Part shown: positions 50,763-60,046 of the stretch, one piece after another
Numbering within the stretch: position 1 is the first letter of the stretch
How the letters are laid out: each line of letters opens with the position of its first letter
Source: UBA6183 sp943372215
GTDB lineage: Bacteria > Bacteroidota > Bacteroidia > UKL13-3
DNA length: 64,000 nt
Direction of reading: 5' to 3'
Assembly: GCA_943372215.1 (NCBI GenBank)
Contig: CALRXU020000001.1
Coordinates: 253,528 to 317,527, forward strand
The notes under the pieces: model-generated
Database searches by the model: none
Told to the model about the DNA's origin: nothing
What the model saw: only the letters and a program-made list of their open reading frames with translations
Position numbers and translations under genes: made by a program

Positions 50763-50862
50763 TAACAGGCCTAAAAATGGGTCATCCTTTGCACCGAATA
50801 ACAGCATTAAACATCGGACAACCGTTGCAATAAATGTTAAACGTAATGCCAGGCATTAAAGT

Positions 50863-50896
50863 AAAAAAGCCACCTTGTATTACAAAGTGGCTTTTT
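50863..50896. terminator. Terminator between the accessory block and the transketolase operon
   Basis: AAAAAGCCAC (50864-50873) pairs with GTGGCTTTTT (50887-50896). TTGTA/TACAA extends the stem. A and T tracts on both sides allow use by the - strand operon ending at 50916 and by + strand readthrough. Confidence 0.9.
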
Positions 50897-50915
50897 GTTT
50901 ATTGGTAGTTCTTTA

Positions 50916-51869
50916 TTATTTCCTGCTCAATACACGCTCTACAGCAGCTACAATGTGTTCGCTATCCAATCCGTACTTTTTCATCAATTCATCAGGAGTA
51001 CCGCTTTCGCCAAAGCTATCGTTTACCGCAACCATTTCCACAGGAGTAGGCAACTCACGCGCCAACAACTGGCAAATGCTATCGCCTAAGCCACCATTCA
51101 TCTGGTGCTCTTCAGCTGTTACCACCGCACGGGTTTTACGCACACTGGCCAATACCGCTTCTGCATCAAGCGGCTTAATGGTGTGGATGTTAATTAACTC
51201 CACACTAATACCTTTGGCAGCCAATACATGACCTGCTTCAATGGCCTTCCATACCAAATGTCCGGTAGCAAAAATGCTTACATCAGCACCTTCATTCAGC
51301 ATTAAGGCTTTGCCTATTTCAAATTTATCAGTGGCACTGGTAAAGTTAGGCACTGCAGGGCGACCAAAACGCAAATAAACCGGGCCTTCATGCTCGGCAA
51401 TGGCAATGGTGGCTGCTTTGGTTTGGTTGTAATCGCAAGGATTAATCACCACCATATTGGGCAACATTTTCATCAACCCAATATCTTCCAATATTTGGTG
51501 CGTGGCACCATCTTCGCCCAAAGTAACTCCCGCATGTGAGGCACATATTTTTACATTTTTGCCGGAATAAGCCACACTCTGGCGGATTTGATCATACACC
51601 CGACCTGTACTGAAATTAGCAAAAGTACCTGTAAATGGAATCTTCTCGCCAATGGCCAAACCTGCTGCCAAACCAATCATATTGGCTTCGGCAATGCCCA
51701 CTTGAAAAAACCGTTCAGGATGGTCTTTTTGGAAGGCATCCATTTTTAACGAGCCAGTTAAATCGGCACAAAGGGCCACTACATTGGGATTGCTTTTTCC
51801 CAGTTCACTTAATCCTGCTCCAAAACCTGAGCGGGTATCTTTTACGTTTTGTATGTCGAATGTTTTCAT
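50916..51869 (-). CDS. Transketolase C-terminal subunit (split enzyme)
   Basis: 317 residues corresponding to the pyrimidine-binding and C-terminal domains of transketolase. VALCADLTGSLKMDAFQKDHPERFFQVGIAEANMIGLAAGLA (landmark FFQVGIAEANM, with the ThDP-activating Glu), AGVTLGEDGATHQ, and VVTAEEHQMNGGLGDSI are recognisable. It works with the N-terminal subunit encoded at 53280-54125 to interconvert pentose and hexose phosphates. The two halves are separated by a vWA gene. Confidence 0.92.
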   Translation of the reverse strand: MKTFDIQNVKDTRSGFGAGLSELGKSNPNVVALCADLTGSLKMDAFQKDHPERFFQVGIAEANMIGLAAGLAIGEKIPFTGTFANFSTGRVYDQIRQSVAYSGKNVKICASHAGVTLGEDGATHQILEDIGLMKMLPNMVVINPCDYNQTKAATIAIAEHEGPVYLRFGRPAVPNFTSATDKFEIGKALMLNEGADVSIFATGHLVWKAIEAGHVLAAKGISVELINIHTIKPLDAEAVLASVRKTRAVVTAEEHQMNGGLGDSICQLLARELPTPVEMVAVNDSFGESGTPDELMKKYGLDSEHIVAAVERVLSRK

Positions 51870-51893
51870 GTGATGTATGACAAAAATGTTCGG

Positions 51894-53270
51894 TTAGTTT
51901 AAATTAAAATTAGTGGATAAGCCAGAGTTGATCATAAACTCTCGCTCAAATGTTTGAATACTTTTGGTAGATAAACGCGCCCTGTAAATAATTTTATATT
52001 TACCTGGTTGCATAACAATGTTGTGCGTTTTGTTTTCTTGTGGCAGCCTCGCCACCCAAACCAATTCATTCCGATTCATTTGGTAAATATCTGCAATATA
52101 CTGTTGGCTAAAGGCAGAAATATTTAAACGCCCAGGCTGCGCCATTTCAATGGTTGTGGTGGTATTTTGATCTACACTTACATCCTTAAACAATTGCCTT
52201 GGCAGTGTTAACACTTCCAAATCATATTTACCAACCAAATACCGTTCACTTGTATTGGCATTTTGCAGGTGAAGCGTGTTCATGGTTCCTTTGCTACGCA
52301 CAATACATTTTAAATCTGCATAGTTGGTGATGCCACTGATTTTTAATGTAAGATTTCCTTGTGGCGCATCAACTGCAATAATATTATGCCTGCCTGGTGT
52401 AAGTTCAATGCCTCTCTTCTCTACAGGAGGAATGGTATGCACCACCATGCGGTACTTAAATATAGGATCCAACAAAATGGTATCAGGCAATCCGCGCTCA
52501 TTCATGGTATGGATAAAATTGCTTACCAATTGTCCGCTGTGTTCATCATAAAAACTCATGTTCACATTGGTTTCTGTTGGCTTTAAGTTTAAATCCAATA
52601 AATTCACTTGGGCCGTGGTGCTGTTTAAAGCTTGGGTAATCACCACATTCAATACATTGTTAAAGCTGGTCTCTGTGTTGGCATCATAATAACGGCCTAC
52701 ACATTCAAATGCTTTTCTAAAATCTTCTGTACTACCCAACCCTATAATAAAGGGACGCAATACCACACCTTGGCTTTGTAAAGCCTCACTTACAGCGCAA
52801 GGATCTCCCTCACACTCCTCAATACCATCCGTAATTAAAATAATAATATTGCGCACGCCTTGCTCTTTCGGAAAATCATACGCGGCTTGTTGCAAAGAAT
52901 AAGCAATCAACGTTGTTCCTTTGGGAACAATGTCTTTGATTTTATCTTTCATTTGGCGGTGGTTGCCATATTTAAAAGGCACTTCCAAACGGGTATCCTT
53001 GCAATTGTGCTCAGAAGGAGACGAAATGTGTCCGTAAACACGCAACCCAACCTGAACATCCTTGGCCTTTTCCAAGCTATCCACAATTTTACTCAGTAAC
53101 CTTTTGGCCACATTAATGCGGATGTCCTTCTCCATGGTTGCATACATGCTGCCGCTGGCATCCAGCAAAAACAAGATGCGCGTTTTGGGCTTTACATAAT
53201 TTTGCGACTGCGTTTCAACGGAGAAAAACAGTAACAACAATAAACAAGCTACAGCAGTATACTTCATCAA
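51894..53270 (-). CDS. Secreted von Willebrand A domain protein
   Basis: 458 residues. A signal peptide (to about 23, SVETQSQ) is followed by a vWA domain. The MIDAS motif DASGSM is in RILFLLDASGSMYATM, the Thr is in PKGTTLIAYSLQQ, and the Asp is in IILITDGIEECEGD. Two disulfide-type Cys pairs lie around CEGDPC and C of AFECVGRYYD. The C-terminal 260 residues are beta-rich repeats with no family I recognise (IKLTPGRHNI-like turns: IELTPGRHNIIAVDAPQ). Periplasmic or surface. It lies between the two transketolase subunit genes with gaps of 9 and 24 bases, so it is transcribed with them. Confidence 0.88.
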   Translation of the reverse strand: MMKYTAVACLLLLLFFSVETQSQNYVKPKTRILFLLDASGSMYATMEKDIRINVAKRLLSKIVDSLEKAKDVQVGLRVYGHISSPSEHNCKDTRLEVPFKYGNHRQMKDKIKDIVPKGTTLIAYSLQQAAYDFPKEQGVRNIIILITDGIEECEGDPCAVSEALQSQGVVLRPFIIGLGSTEDFRKAFECVGRYYDANTETSFNNVLNVVITQALNSTTAQVNLLDLNLKPTETNVNMSFYDEHSGQLVSNFIHTMNERGLPDTILLDPIFKYRMVVHTIPPVEKRGIELTPGRHNIIAVDAPQGNLTLKISGITNYADLKCIVRSKGTMNTLHLQNANTSERYLVGKYDLEVLTLPRQLFKDVSVDQNTTTTIEMAQPGRLNISAFSQQYIADIYQMNRNELVWVARLPQENKTHNIVMQPGKYKIIYRARLSTKSIQTFEREFMINSGLSTNFNLN

Positions 53271-53279
53271 ATAAACAGG

Positions 53280-54125
53280 TTAATAATCAGCCAGTGTAGA
53301 AGGCAATTGTGCCAAGGCTTTCTCCAAATCCTGATCATTAGGAGCAATACCATGCCACTTGTGCGATCCCACCATAAAATCAATAGGCTGTCCCATTTCT
53401 GTTTTCATCATAATAAAAATAGGCTTGCCTTTACCTGTTAACGATTTTGCTTGCTGCATCGTATCAATAATGTTTTGCATGTTGTGTCCATCCATGTGCA
53501 ACACCTCCCATCCAAAAGCTTTCATTTTGGCTTCAATATCTGCACCAAGGCCCATAATATCCATGGTGCTGCCATCAATTTGTTGCCCATTAAAATCAAT
53601 GGTAACAATTAAATTATCCACTTTGTGATGAGCAGCAAACATAAATGCCTCCCAGTTTTGTCCTTCCTCTATTTCCCCATCACCCATTAAGGCATATACC
53701 AAATGCTTATCCCCATCCAACTTTTTGCCCAAGGCACAACCTGCCGCCACTGAAATACCTTGCCCCAACGAGCCTGAAGCTACCCGAATACCCGGTAAAT
53801 GCTCGGCCGTGGCTGGATGCCCTTGCAAACGAGAATCCAACTTGCGGAATGTTTTTAGTTCTTCAACCGGGAAATAACCAGCCCTTGCCAAAGTACTATA
53901 AAACACAGGCGAAATATGCCCGTTTGAAAGAAAAAACACATCTTCATTTTTACCACTCATTTTAAAATCAGGGTGGTGTTCCATCACTTGAAAATACATG
54001 GCGGTAAAAAAATCAGCACAACCCAATGAACCTCCTGGGTGGCCACTTTTGGCACCGTGTACCATGCGTAAAATATCCCTGCGAATCTGTGCAGCTAAAT
54101 TGTTCAATGTTGCGATATCTGTCAT
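53280..54125 (-). CDS. Transketolase N-terminal (thiamin-diphosphate) subunit (split enzyme)
   Basis: 281 residues covering the pyrophosphate-binding domain. HGAKSGHPGGSLGCADFF is the substrate/ThDP region, and MGDGEIEEGQNWEAFMFAAHHKVDNLIVTIDFN holds the GDG...N ThDP/Mg motif (landmark MGDGEIEEGQNWE). SLGQGISVAAGCALG and GSHKWHG also match. First gene of the operon. Its start is about 265 bases from the divergent FAD-enzyme gene. Confidence 0.93.
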   Translation of the reverse strand: MTDIATLNNLAAQIRRDILRMVHGAKSGHPGGSLGCADFFTAMYFQVMEHHPDFKMSGKNEDVFFLSNGHISPVFYSTLARAGYFPVEELKTFRKLDSRLQGHPATAEHLPGIRVASGSLGQGISVAAGCALGKKLDGDKHLVYALMGDGEIEEGQNWEAFMFAAHHKVDNLIVTIDFNGQQIDGSTMDIMGLGADIEAKMKAFGWEVLHMDGHNMQNIIDTMQQAKSLTGKGKPIFIMMKTEMGQPIDFMVGSHKWHGIAPNDQDLEKALAQLPSTLADY

Positions 54126-54390
54126 TGTTTACTAAATTGATGTTGTTGTTTATGAACTAACAAACCCAAAACAGGATGCTAACAGATGCAAGATGAAAAC
54201 CTTGTTTTGTCGGCCGAAAAAGCTAAACAACTGAATATAAGCTTTATAGTCTTGTTTTTGGCATGTTATGGCATCAAAAGTAACAAATGCACCTCTTTTT
54301 TAGCATTTTTGTTTCCAACATTTTAACTACATTTTGTAAGCCGCCATTTACAAGCACTTGCAAGTATTTTAGGATAAACACCTAACCAAC

Positions 54391-55929
54391 ATGAAACAAC
54401 TGGAAATTAGCCTGTTGCCCGAACAGTGCCATGATGATGAAAGCACCCTGTTACACATTCGCCAAAAAGCTGGCATAGCAGACATTAGCGGCATCCGAAT
54501 TTTACGCAAATCATTAGACGCCCGCAAAAAGCCCATTCACTTTAACCTATTGGTAGAAGTATATATTGCTGAAAATGTGCCAGAACGTGATTTGATGTTT
54601 GACTTTAAAGATGTGCGGAATGCCCCACATGCTGTTATTGTTGGTGCTGGACCTGCGGGTTTGTTTGCTGCCTTAAAATTGATTGAACAAGGCATTAAAC
54701 CTGTTGTGATTGAACGAGGCAAAGATGTAAGGGAACGCAGAAGAGACCTGGCAGCCATCACCCGTTTAAACACGGTGAATCCTGAAAGCAATTATTGTTT
54801 TGGAGAAGGTGGTGCAGGCACTTATAGTGATGGCAAATTGTATACCCGTAGCACCAAACGTGGAGATGTGCAACGCATTTTAAAACTATTGGTAAAACAT
54901 GGAGCTGACGAAAAAATACTGTTTGAAGCGCATCCACATATTGGCACCAATAAACTTCCCCAAATTATCACCACCATACGCGAAACCATATTACACTATG
55001 GTGGTGAGGTGCATTTTAACAGCAAGCTTACAGATATTAAACTGCACAATGGAGCAGTAGCGGGAATTGAAATCAACAACCAAGAAATACTAAAAACCAA
55101 TCACCTGATTTTAGCCACAGGGCATAGCGCAAGAGACATTTTTGAGTTATTGCACCGCAAACAAATTTTAATTGAAGCCAAGCCCTTTGCTTTAGGTGTG
55201 CGCATTGAACACCCGCAAGCACTAATTGACAGCATACAATACAAATGCGATACCCGTGGTGATTACTTGCCGCCTGCCAGTTACAGTATTGTAAACCAAA
55301 GTTTAGGACGTGGGGTATTTAGTTTTTGCATGTGTCCGGGAGGCATTATTGCTCCAGCAGCTACAGCTCCGGGGGAAATTGTGGTAAATGGTTGGAGTCC
55401 CAGCAAACGTAACAACGCTTTTGCCAACTCAGGGTTGGTGGTGAGTGTTGATACCAAAGAGCTTTCCGCTTACCAGCAATTTGGGCCACTTGCCGCACTG
55501 GCCTTTCAGCAGCAGGTGGAACAACAGTGTTTTGCTGCCACCCAAAGTTTACAAGCCCCTGCCCAACGGGTGCTTGATTTTGTAAACAAAAAAGCATCTT
55601 CTACCCTGCCTGATTGCAGCTACCTTCCTGGCCTTCAAGCGCACAAACTGGATGATATTTTGCCAAGCTTTGTTACCGCAAGTTTACGTGATGCCCTAAA
55701 GGCTTTTGGCCAAAAACTAAAAGGATATGTGAGCAATGATGCCGTAATGGTAGCTACCGAAAGCCGCACCTCTTCGCCTGTGCGCATACCCAGGGATAAA
55801 GGGACTTTAGAACACCCGCAAATTAAGGGCTTATACCCTTGTGCAGAAGGAGCTGGTTATGCAGGAGGCATTGTAAGTGCCGCCATTGATGGAGAAAATT
55901 GTGCTGCTAGAATTGTAGCCCTTTTATAG
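54391..55929 (+). CDS. FAD-dependent dehydrogenase (COG2509-type)
   Basis: 512 residues. An N-terminal domain (1-75) is followed by the FAD-binding VIVGAGPAGLFAALKLIEQG (about 83-103), RRDLAAITRL, ESNYCFGEGGAGTYSDGKLYTRS and the C-terminal YPCAEGAGYAGGIVSAAIDG. That layout fits the BaiN/COG2509 family of uncharacterised FAD/NAD(P)-dependent oxidoreductases. Substrate unknown. Monocistronic, with about 265 bp of upstream sequence in which no clear -7 box was found. Confidence 0.88.
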   Translation: MKQLEISLLPEQCHDDESTLLHIRQKAGIADISGIRILRKSLDARKKPIHFNLLVEVYIAENVPERDLMFDFKDVRNAPHAVIVGAGPAGLFAALKLIEQGIKPVVIERGKDVRERRRDLAAITRLNTVNPESNYCFGEGGAGTYSDGKLYTRSTKRGDVQRILKLLVKHGADEKILFEAHPHIGTNKLPQIITTIRETILHYGGEVHFNSKLTDIKLHNGAVAGIEINNQEILKTNHLILATGHSARDIFELLHRKQILIEAKPFALGVRIEHPQALIDSIQYKCDTRGDYLPPASYSIVNQSLGRGVFSFCMCPGGIIAPAATAPGEIVVNGWSPSKRNNAFANSGLVVSVDTKELSAYQQFGPLAALAFQQQVEQQCFAATQSLQAPAQRVLDFVNKKASSTLPDCSYLPGLQAHKLDDILPSFVTASLRDALKAFGQKLKGYVSNDAVMVATESRTSSPVRIPRDKGTLEHPQIKGLYPCAEGAGYAGGIVSAAIDGENCAARIVALL

Positions 55930-56011
55930 GATTAAATCTTACAAGAGTAATAACATTCGTTAATTAATGCTTCTTACTAATCAGTAATTGGCTTAATACC
56001 ACTTAACATAG

Positions 56012-56019
56012 TACCTTTG
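56012..56019 (+). promoter_or_regulatory. -7 element of the first nuclease gene (leaderless start)
   Basis: TACCTTTG matches TAnnTTTG. The start codon GTG at 56024 begins after only four bases. ATTGGCTTAA at 55987-55996 supplies a -33 TTG. The same block recurs in front of the second nuclease. Confidence 0.75.
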
Positions 56020-56023
56020 CCCA

Positions 56024-58105
56024 GTGAAAAAATTACTTTCTGCTTTTGCCATATTATGTTCCACTGCAATATATGCAGGGACCATTGTTACCAGCGTAAA
56101 TACATTTCCTTCTTTTGGTAACGTATACCCCTTTCATAGCTCAACCTCATTTTTTTATTTGGTTTCAGGTTCGGCCTTAACGGGCAATATCTTAATTACT
56201 GCACCCCCTCAATTTGAGGTGTCGTTAAACTATCAGCACGGTTATTCAAAAACTGCGTCAATTGTTCCCATAGCTGGTAATGTGGCACAAACAAAGGTTT
56301 ATGTGCGATTCAGCCCATCAGCAGTTGGTGCTGCAAGTGGCAACGTCATTCACACCTCCCCCGCTTCTACTTCGCAAAACATCAGTGTATCAGGCACTGC
56401 CATAAACTGGGCCATTCCTGCCAGTTATTACAATACGGTAAACACACAGCGAGGAGCAGCTTTAAAAACAGTACTCTACAATAAAATTTTAGGGCATACG
56501 GCTGTAAGTTACACACCAGGGGTATGGAATGCCTACGCCACCACCGATGTGCAACCCAACGGAAAGGTCTGGGATATTTACAGCTCCCGTTTTGATACTG
56601 CCTCTCCTTATTTATACACCATGTCAACAGACCAATGTGGCACTTACTCCGTTGAAGGAGATTGTTACAACAGAGAGCACTCGTTTCCGCAAAGCTGGTT
56701 TGGTTCCAGCAGCCCCATGGTTAGCGATTTATTTCATGTGTTTGCCAGTGATGGCAAAGTAAATGGGATGAGGAACAATTATCCGTTTGGGAATGTAAGC
56801 GCGCCAACTTACACATCATTATATGGAGGCAAACTTGGGCAAAACACATTTGCAGGTTACACAGGCATTGTGTTTGAACCCAACAACGAGTACAAAGGTG
56901 ATTTAGCCAGGGCCTATTTTTACATGGCCACCCGTTATGAGAATTTAATTGCAGGCTGGCAAGCCAATGGCAACGCAGATGATGTGCTAGGCGGAAACGC
57001 TTTTCCTGTGTATGATGCGTGGCATGTAAACTTGCTGTTGAGCTGGCATAATCAGGACCCCGTTAGCGATAAAGAAATTAAACGCAACAATGCCATTTAC
57101 GCCATTCAAAACAACCGCAACCCATTTATTGATAGCCCACAATTTGTGCAACGCATTTGGGGTGGTGCTTTACCTGCTGAACCCAACATCCAATCCACTT
57201 CACTCCAAATCGTAAATAATAGCAACACCAGTGTAACCTTAAATTGGGTAAGCGGAAACGGACAACGCAGGTTGGTGTTGGTACGGGCTGTAAATGCGGT
57301 AAACGGATTACCCGTTGATACCATTCAATACGGTGCAAATGCAAACTTATCGCTGGCTCCGCAAACCACATCGGGCAATAACATCGTATATAATGGCACG
57401 GGCAGCACTGTTACCATTACCAATATGCAAGTAGGCGTTACTTATCATTATGCAATTATAGAATACAACGGTTGGTACACCTCAACCAACTACAACAATA
57501 CAGGCTACGCCACCACAAGTGGTACTACCTTGCCAGTAAGTTTGGTAAGCTTTAATGTGGCGTTGGCTGGTGAAGATGCCCATTTGGTTTGGGCTACTGC
57601 CACAGAAAAAAACAACCACAAATTTGAGATAGAACGTGCAACTGAAGATCGTGTATTTAAGAAAATAGGAGAAGTAAAAGGCAAAGGGAACACCAACCAA
57701 AAAGTAGGATACAGGTTTAATGACCAAAAGATTACAGAAGCCGCAGGCAAAAGCAACCTCCTCTATTACAGGTTAAAACAAATTGATTTTGATGGTAAAT
57801 TCACTTACAGTCCTGAGATTAGTCTGAATTTACAACAACAAGCGGATATTCCAGCGTTATTCATTGCTCCAAACCCATTTGGTAAGGAATTTGCTATTAC
57901 TATCCAAACAACAACACGTGCCAACCTGCAATACACCATTGCTGGATTAGACGGTACAATATTGAAAACAGGAAATGAACAAATTAATGAAACGCAACAA
58001 CAATTTATCGTGGATAACCTTGATGATTTGCCTGCTGGCATTTACCTCTTGCAAATCGAACTCAACGGGCGATTCTACCACTACAAAATCGCAAAAAACC
58101 AATGA
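56024..58105 (+). CDS. Secreted endonuclease-I-like protein with T9SS sorting domain
   Basis: 693 residues, GTG start 5 bases after the -7 box. A signal peptide (to about 18, IYAG) and an Ig-like domain of about 110 residues come first. An endonuclease I/NucM domain follows (about 120-385) with the catalytic His in CYNREHSFPQSWF and the metal-binding region around FHVFASDGKVNGMRNNYPFG. FN3-like modules, a linker and a T9SS C-terminal sorting domain (about 615-693, IAPNPFGKEF ... LPAGIYLLQI) complete it. Exported, then anchored at or released from the surface. Its last 119 bases overlap the msrB gene in another frame. The second nuclease downstream is a paralogue. Confidence 0.88.
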   Translation: MKKLLSAFAILCSTAIYAGTIVTSVNTFPSFGNVYPFHSSTSFFYLVSGSALTGNILITAPPQFEVSLNYQHGYSKTASIVPIAGNVAQTKVYVRFSPSAVGAASGNVIHTSPASTSQNISVSGTAINWAIPASYYNTVNTQRGAALKTVLYNKILGHTAVSYTPGVWNAYATTDVQPNGKVWDIYSSRFDTASPYLYTMSTDQCGTYSVEGDCYNREHSFPQSWFGSSSPMVSDLFHVFASDGKVNGMRNNYPFGNVSAPTYTSLYGGKLGQNTFAGYTGIVFEPNNEYKGDLARAYFYMATRYENLIAGWQANGNADDVLGGNAFPVYDAWHVNLLLSWHNQDPVSDKEIKRNNAIYAIQNNRNPFIDSPQFVQRIWGGALPAEPNIQSTSLQIVNNSNTSVTLNWVSGNGQRRLVLVRAVNAVNGLPVDTIQYGANANLSLAPQTTSGNNIVYNGTGSTVTITNMQVGVTYHYAIIEYNGWYTSTNYNNTGYATTSGTTLPVSLVSFNVALAGEDAHLVWATATEKNNHKFEIERATEDRVFKKIGEVKGKGNTNQKVGYRFNDQKITEAAGKSNLLYYRLKQIDFDGKFTYSPEISLNLQQQADIPALFIAPNPFGKEFAITIQTTTRANLQYTIAGLDGTILKTGNEQINETQQQFIVDNLDDLPAGIYLLQIELNGRFYHYKIAKNQ

Positions 58106-58535
58106 CAGTATGGATCAGTTTGAAGTAACAAAAACAGAACAAGAATGGAAACAACAGCTTAGCCCTGAGCAATATGCCGTGCTAAGAGAGAAAGGTACAG
58201 AACGTCCTTTTACCGGAAAGTTTGAAGACCACTATGAGCCTGGCACTTATACCTGCGCTGCTTGCGGCAATGAGTTGTTTCAATCAGGAACAAAATTTGA
58301 TGCAGGATGCGGATGGCCCAGCTTTTATGAGGCACTGGATAAAACCAAGATTTTAGAGAAACCTGATTACTCGCATGGCATGAAACGCATAGAAATTATG
58401 TGTGCCAAATGCGGAGGCCACTTGGGGCATGTGTTTGATGATGGCCCAAGAGATAAAACAGGATTGCGTTATTGTGTAAACTCTCTCTCGCTTGATTTTA
58501 AAAAAGCGGCAACTGACAGCACCAAAACCAAGTAA
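57987..58535 (+). CDS. msrB: Peptide-methionine (R)-S-oxide reductase MsrB, apparent lipoprotein
   Basis: 182 residues from ATG 57987. A second ATG four codons upstream (57975) is also in frame. The catalytic domain starts at the Met of 58110 (MDQFEVTKTEQEWKQQL) and has Zn-binding CAACG and CAKCG, GWPSFYEAL and the catalytic Cys in RYCVNSLSLDF. Residues 1-17 of the longer form read as a lipoprotein signal (SWITLMICLLAFTSC, Lys-Arg before it) and the next 25 as a Ser/Thr/Lys linker, as in many Bacteroidota envelope MsrB proteins. The first 119 bases lie inside the nuclease gene in the +1 frame. If the upstream start is false, it is a 141-residue cytosolic MsrB starting at 58110. Confidence 0.8.
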   Translation: MKRNNNLSWITLMICLLAFTSCKSNSTGDSTTTKSQKTNDSMDQFEVTKTEQEWKQQLSPEQYAVLREKGTERPFTGKFEDHYEPGTYTCAACGNELFQSGTKFDAGCGWPSFYEALDKTKILEKPDYSHGMKRIEIMCAKCGGHLGHVFDDGPRDKTGLRYCVNSLSLDFKKAATDSTKTK

Positions 58536-58550
58536 TAAGATAACTCCATA

Positions 58551-58574
58551 AAAAAGCGGCTAAGCCGCTTTTTT
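58551..58574 (+). terminator. Terminator after msrB
   Basis: AAAAAGCGGC (58551-58560), loop TAA, GCCGCTTTTTT (58564-58574). It is 15 bases after the msrB stop codon. Confidence 0.92.
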
Positions 58575-58603
58575 ATTTAAGATTGGCTTAACCTGCAAAT
58601 GCT

Positions 58604-58611
58604 TATTTTTG
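58604..58611 (+). promoter_or_regulatory. -7 element of the second nuclease gene (leaderless start)
   Basis: TATTTTTG ends four bases before the GTG at 58616. The -33 side carries ATTGGCTTAA (58582-58591), the same ten bases as in front of the first nuclease. Confidence 0.75.
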
Positions 58612-58615
58612 CAGC

Positions 58616-60046
58616 GTGAAAAAAATACTATCGCTTTCTTTACTGTGCTTCACAGTTTACGCTTACGCAGGTACCATTACCACCAATGTAAGCTCATTGT
58701 TTAATTTTAAAGACTGTTACCTCAACCACAGTGCTACACCACAATGGTTTTTGATTAGTGCAACAGGCTTATCTGCAAACCTTGTTGTTACCGCTCCTGA
58801 TCATTTTGAGGTTTCAACTGACTTGAATAAGTTTTACAGCAAAACCCTTACTTTGGCACAAGGTGGCGGAAGCCTTACCAACACAAAGGTTTTTGTGCGT
58901 TTTACCCCGTTTAGTACTGGTAGAAAAACTGGTAACGTTACTTTAACCAATGTAGGCTCTACCACCAAAACCATCAGTGTAAGTGGAAACGGCATAAACT
59001 TCGCCTCATTAAGCACCTATTATACCACCATTAACACCCAAACCGGAGCTACTTTAAAAACCGCTTTGTATGATAAAATCAAAGGACATACCACGGTTTC
59101 TTATGGAGGACTATATACCCAATACCCAACCACAGACACCTATTATGATGGAACCGTTTGGGATATTTATTCAACCAAGGTAGATGGTCCATCACCTTAT
59201 ACATATCAGCATGGACAAAAACAATGTGGCAATTACAGCACGGAAGGTGATTGTTACAACAGAGAACATACTGTGCCTCAAAGTTGGTTTAATTCAGCAT
59301 CACCTATGGTTTCTGATATTTTTCATGTGTTGCCTACTGATGGCAAAGTAAACGGGTTGCGCAGCAATTTTCCTTATGGTGAAGTATCAAACCCTAGCAG
59401 CACCTCGCAGCAAGGAGCTAAACTTGGACCAAACACCACCAGCGGTTATTCAAGCACCGTGTTTGAACCCATTGACGAATACAAAGGGGACGTTGCAAGA
59501 GGCTTGTTATACATGGTTACCCGTTATGAAAATGTGGTGTCAGGCTGGAGCGGGACTGCCGTGCTTGATGGAAGCTCATTTCCAGCCTTTAAACAATGGC
59601 ATTTAGATTTGCTGTTAAAATGGAATCTTCAAGACCCACCAAGCAATAAAGAGATTATTAGAAACAATGCCATTGCCAATGGCATACAAAACAACCGCAA
59701 CCCTTTTATTGATAGCCCACAATTTGCCCAACGCATTTGGGGCGGGGCAATTGCTGTTGAGCCAGGCGCGTCAGTTGCCACCAACTTAGAAATCAGCAAC
59801 TACAATGGTACTTCACTAACCCTCAATTTTAGAAGTGGCGAAGGACAAAGGCGTTTGGTAGTGATAAAACCAACGGCTTCTAATACCATTAATCCAATAG
59901 ATGGAAGGCACTATAATGCTTCTGGCGCATTAAGCAGCACGGCATTGGTTGGTGCTGATAATTTTGTGGTGTACAATGGTACGGGAAGTACTGTAAATAT
60001 ATCAGGACTTACCAATGGTGTGAATTACCAAATCCGTGTTTTTTGA
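58616..60046 (+). CDS. Second endonuclease-I-like protein, N-terminal part (frame broken at 60039-60044)
   Basis: 476 residues, GTG start. It is paralogous to the 56024 gene along its length: signal peptide (to about 18), Ig-like domain (FLISATGLSANLVVTAP), nuclease domain with CYNREHTVPQSWF, FHVLPTDGKVNGLRSNFPYG and the end GVNYQIRVF. At that point the paralogue continues EYNGWYTSTNY, and the same residues (EYNGWYSTANY) are found here in the next frame at 60045 onward. So the frame ends in TGA at 60044-60046 only because of one extra T in a run of six. The full protein would be about 1010 residues, with the C-terminal part from the next entry. It may be a pseudogene, a recoded gene or a sequencing error. 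Confidence 0.85.
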   Translation: MKKILSLSLLCFTVYAYAGTITTNVSSLFNFKDCYLNHSATPQWFLISATGLSANLVVTAPDHFEVSTDLNKFYSKTLTLAQGGGSLTNTKVFVRFTPFSTGRKTGNVTLTNVGSTTKTISVSGNGINFASLSTYYTTINTQTGATLKTALYDKIKGHTTVSYGGLYTQYPTTDTYYDGTVWDIYSTKVDGPSPYTYQHGQKQCGNYSTEGDCYNREHTVPQSWFNSASPMVSDIFHVLPTDGKVNGLRSNFPYGEVSNPSSTSQQGAKLGPNTTSGYSSTVFEPIDEYKGDVARGLLYMVTRYENVVSGWSGTAVLDGSSFPAFKQWHLDLLLKWNLQDPPSNKEIIRNNAIANGIQNNRNPFIDSPQFAQRIWGGAIAVEPGASVATNLEISNYNGTSLTLNFRSGEGQRRLVVIKPTASNTINPIDGRHYNASGALSSTALVGADNFVVYNGTGSTVNISGLTNGVNYQIRVF

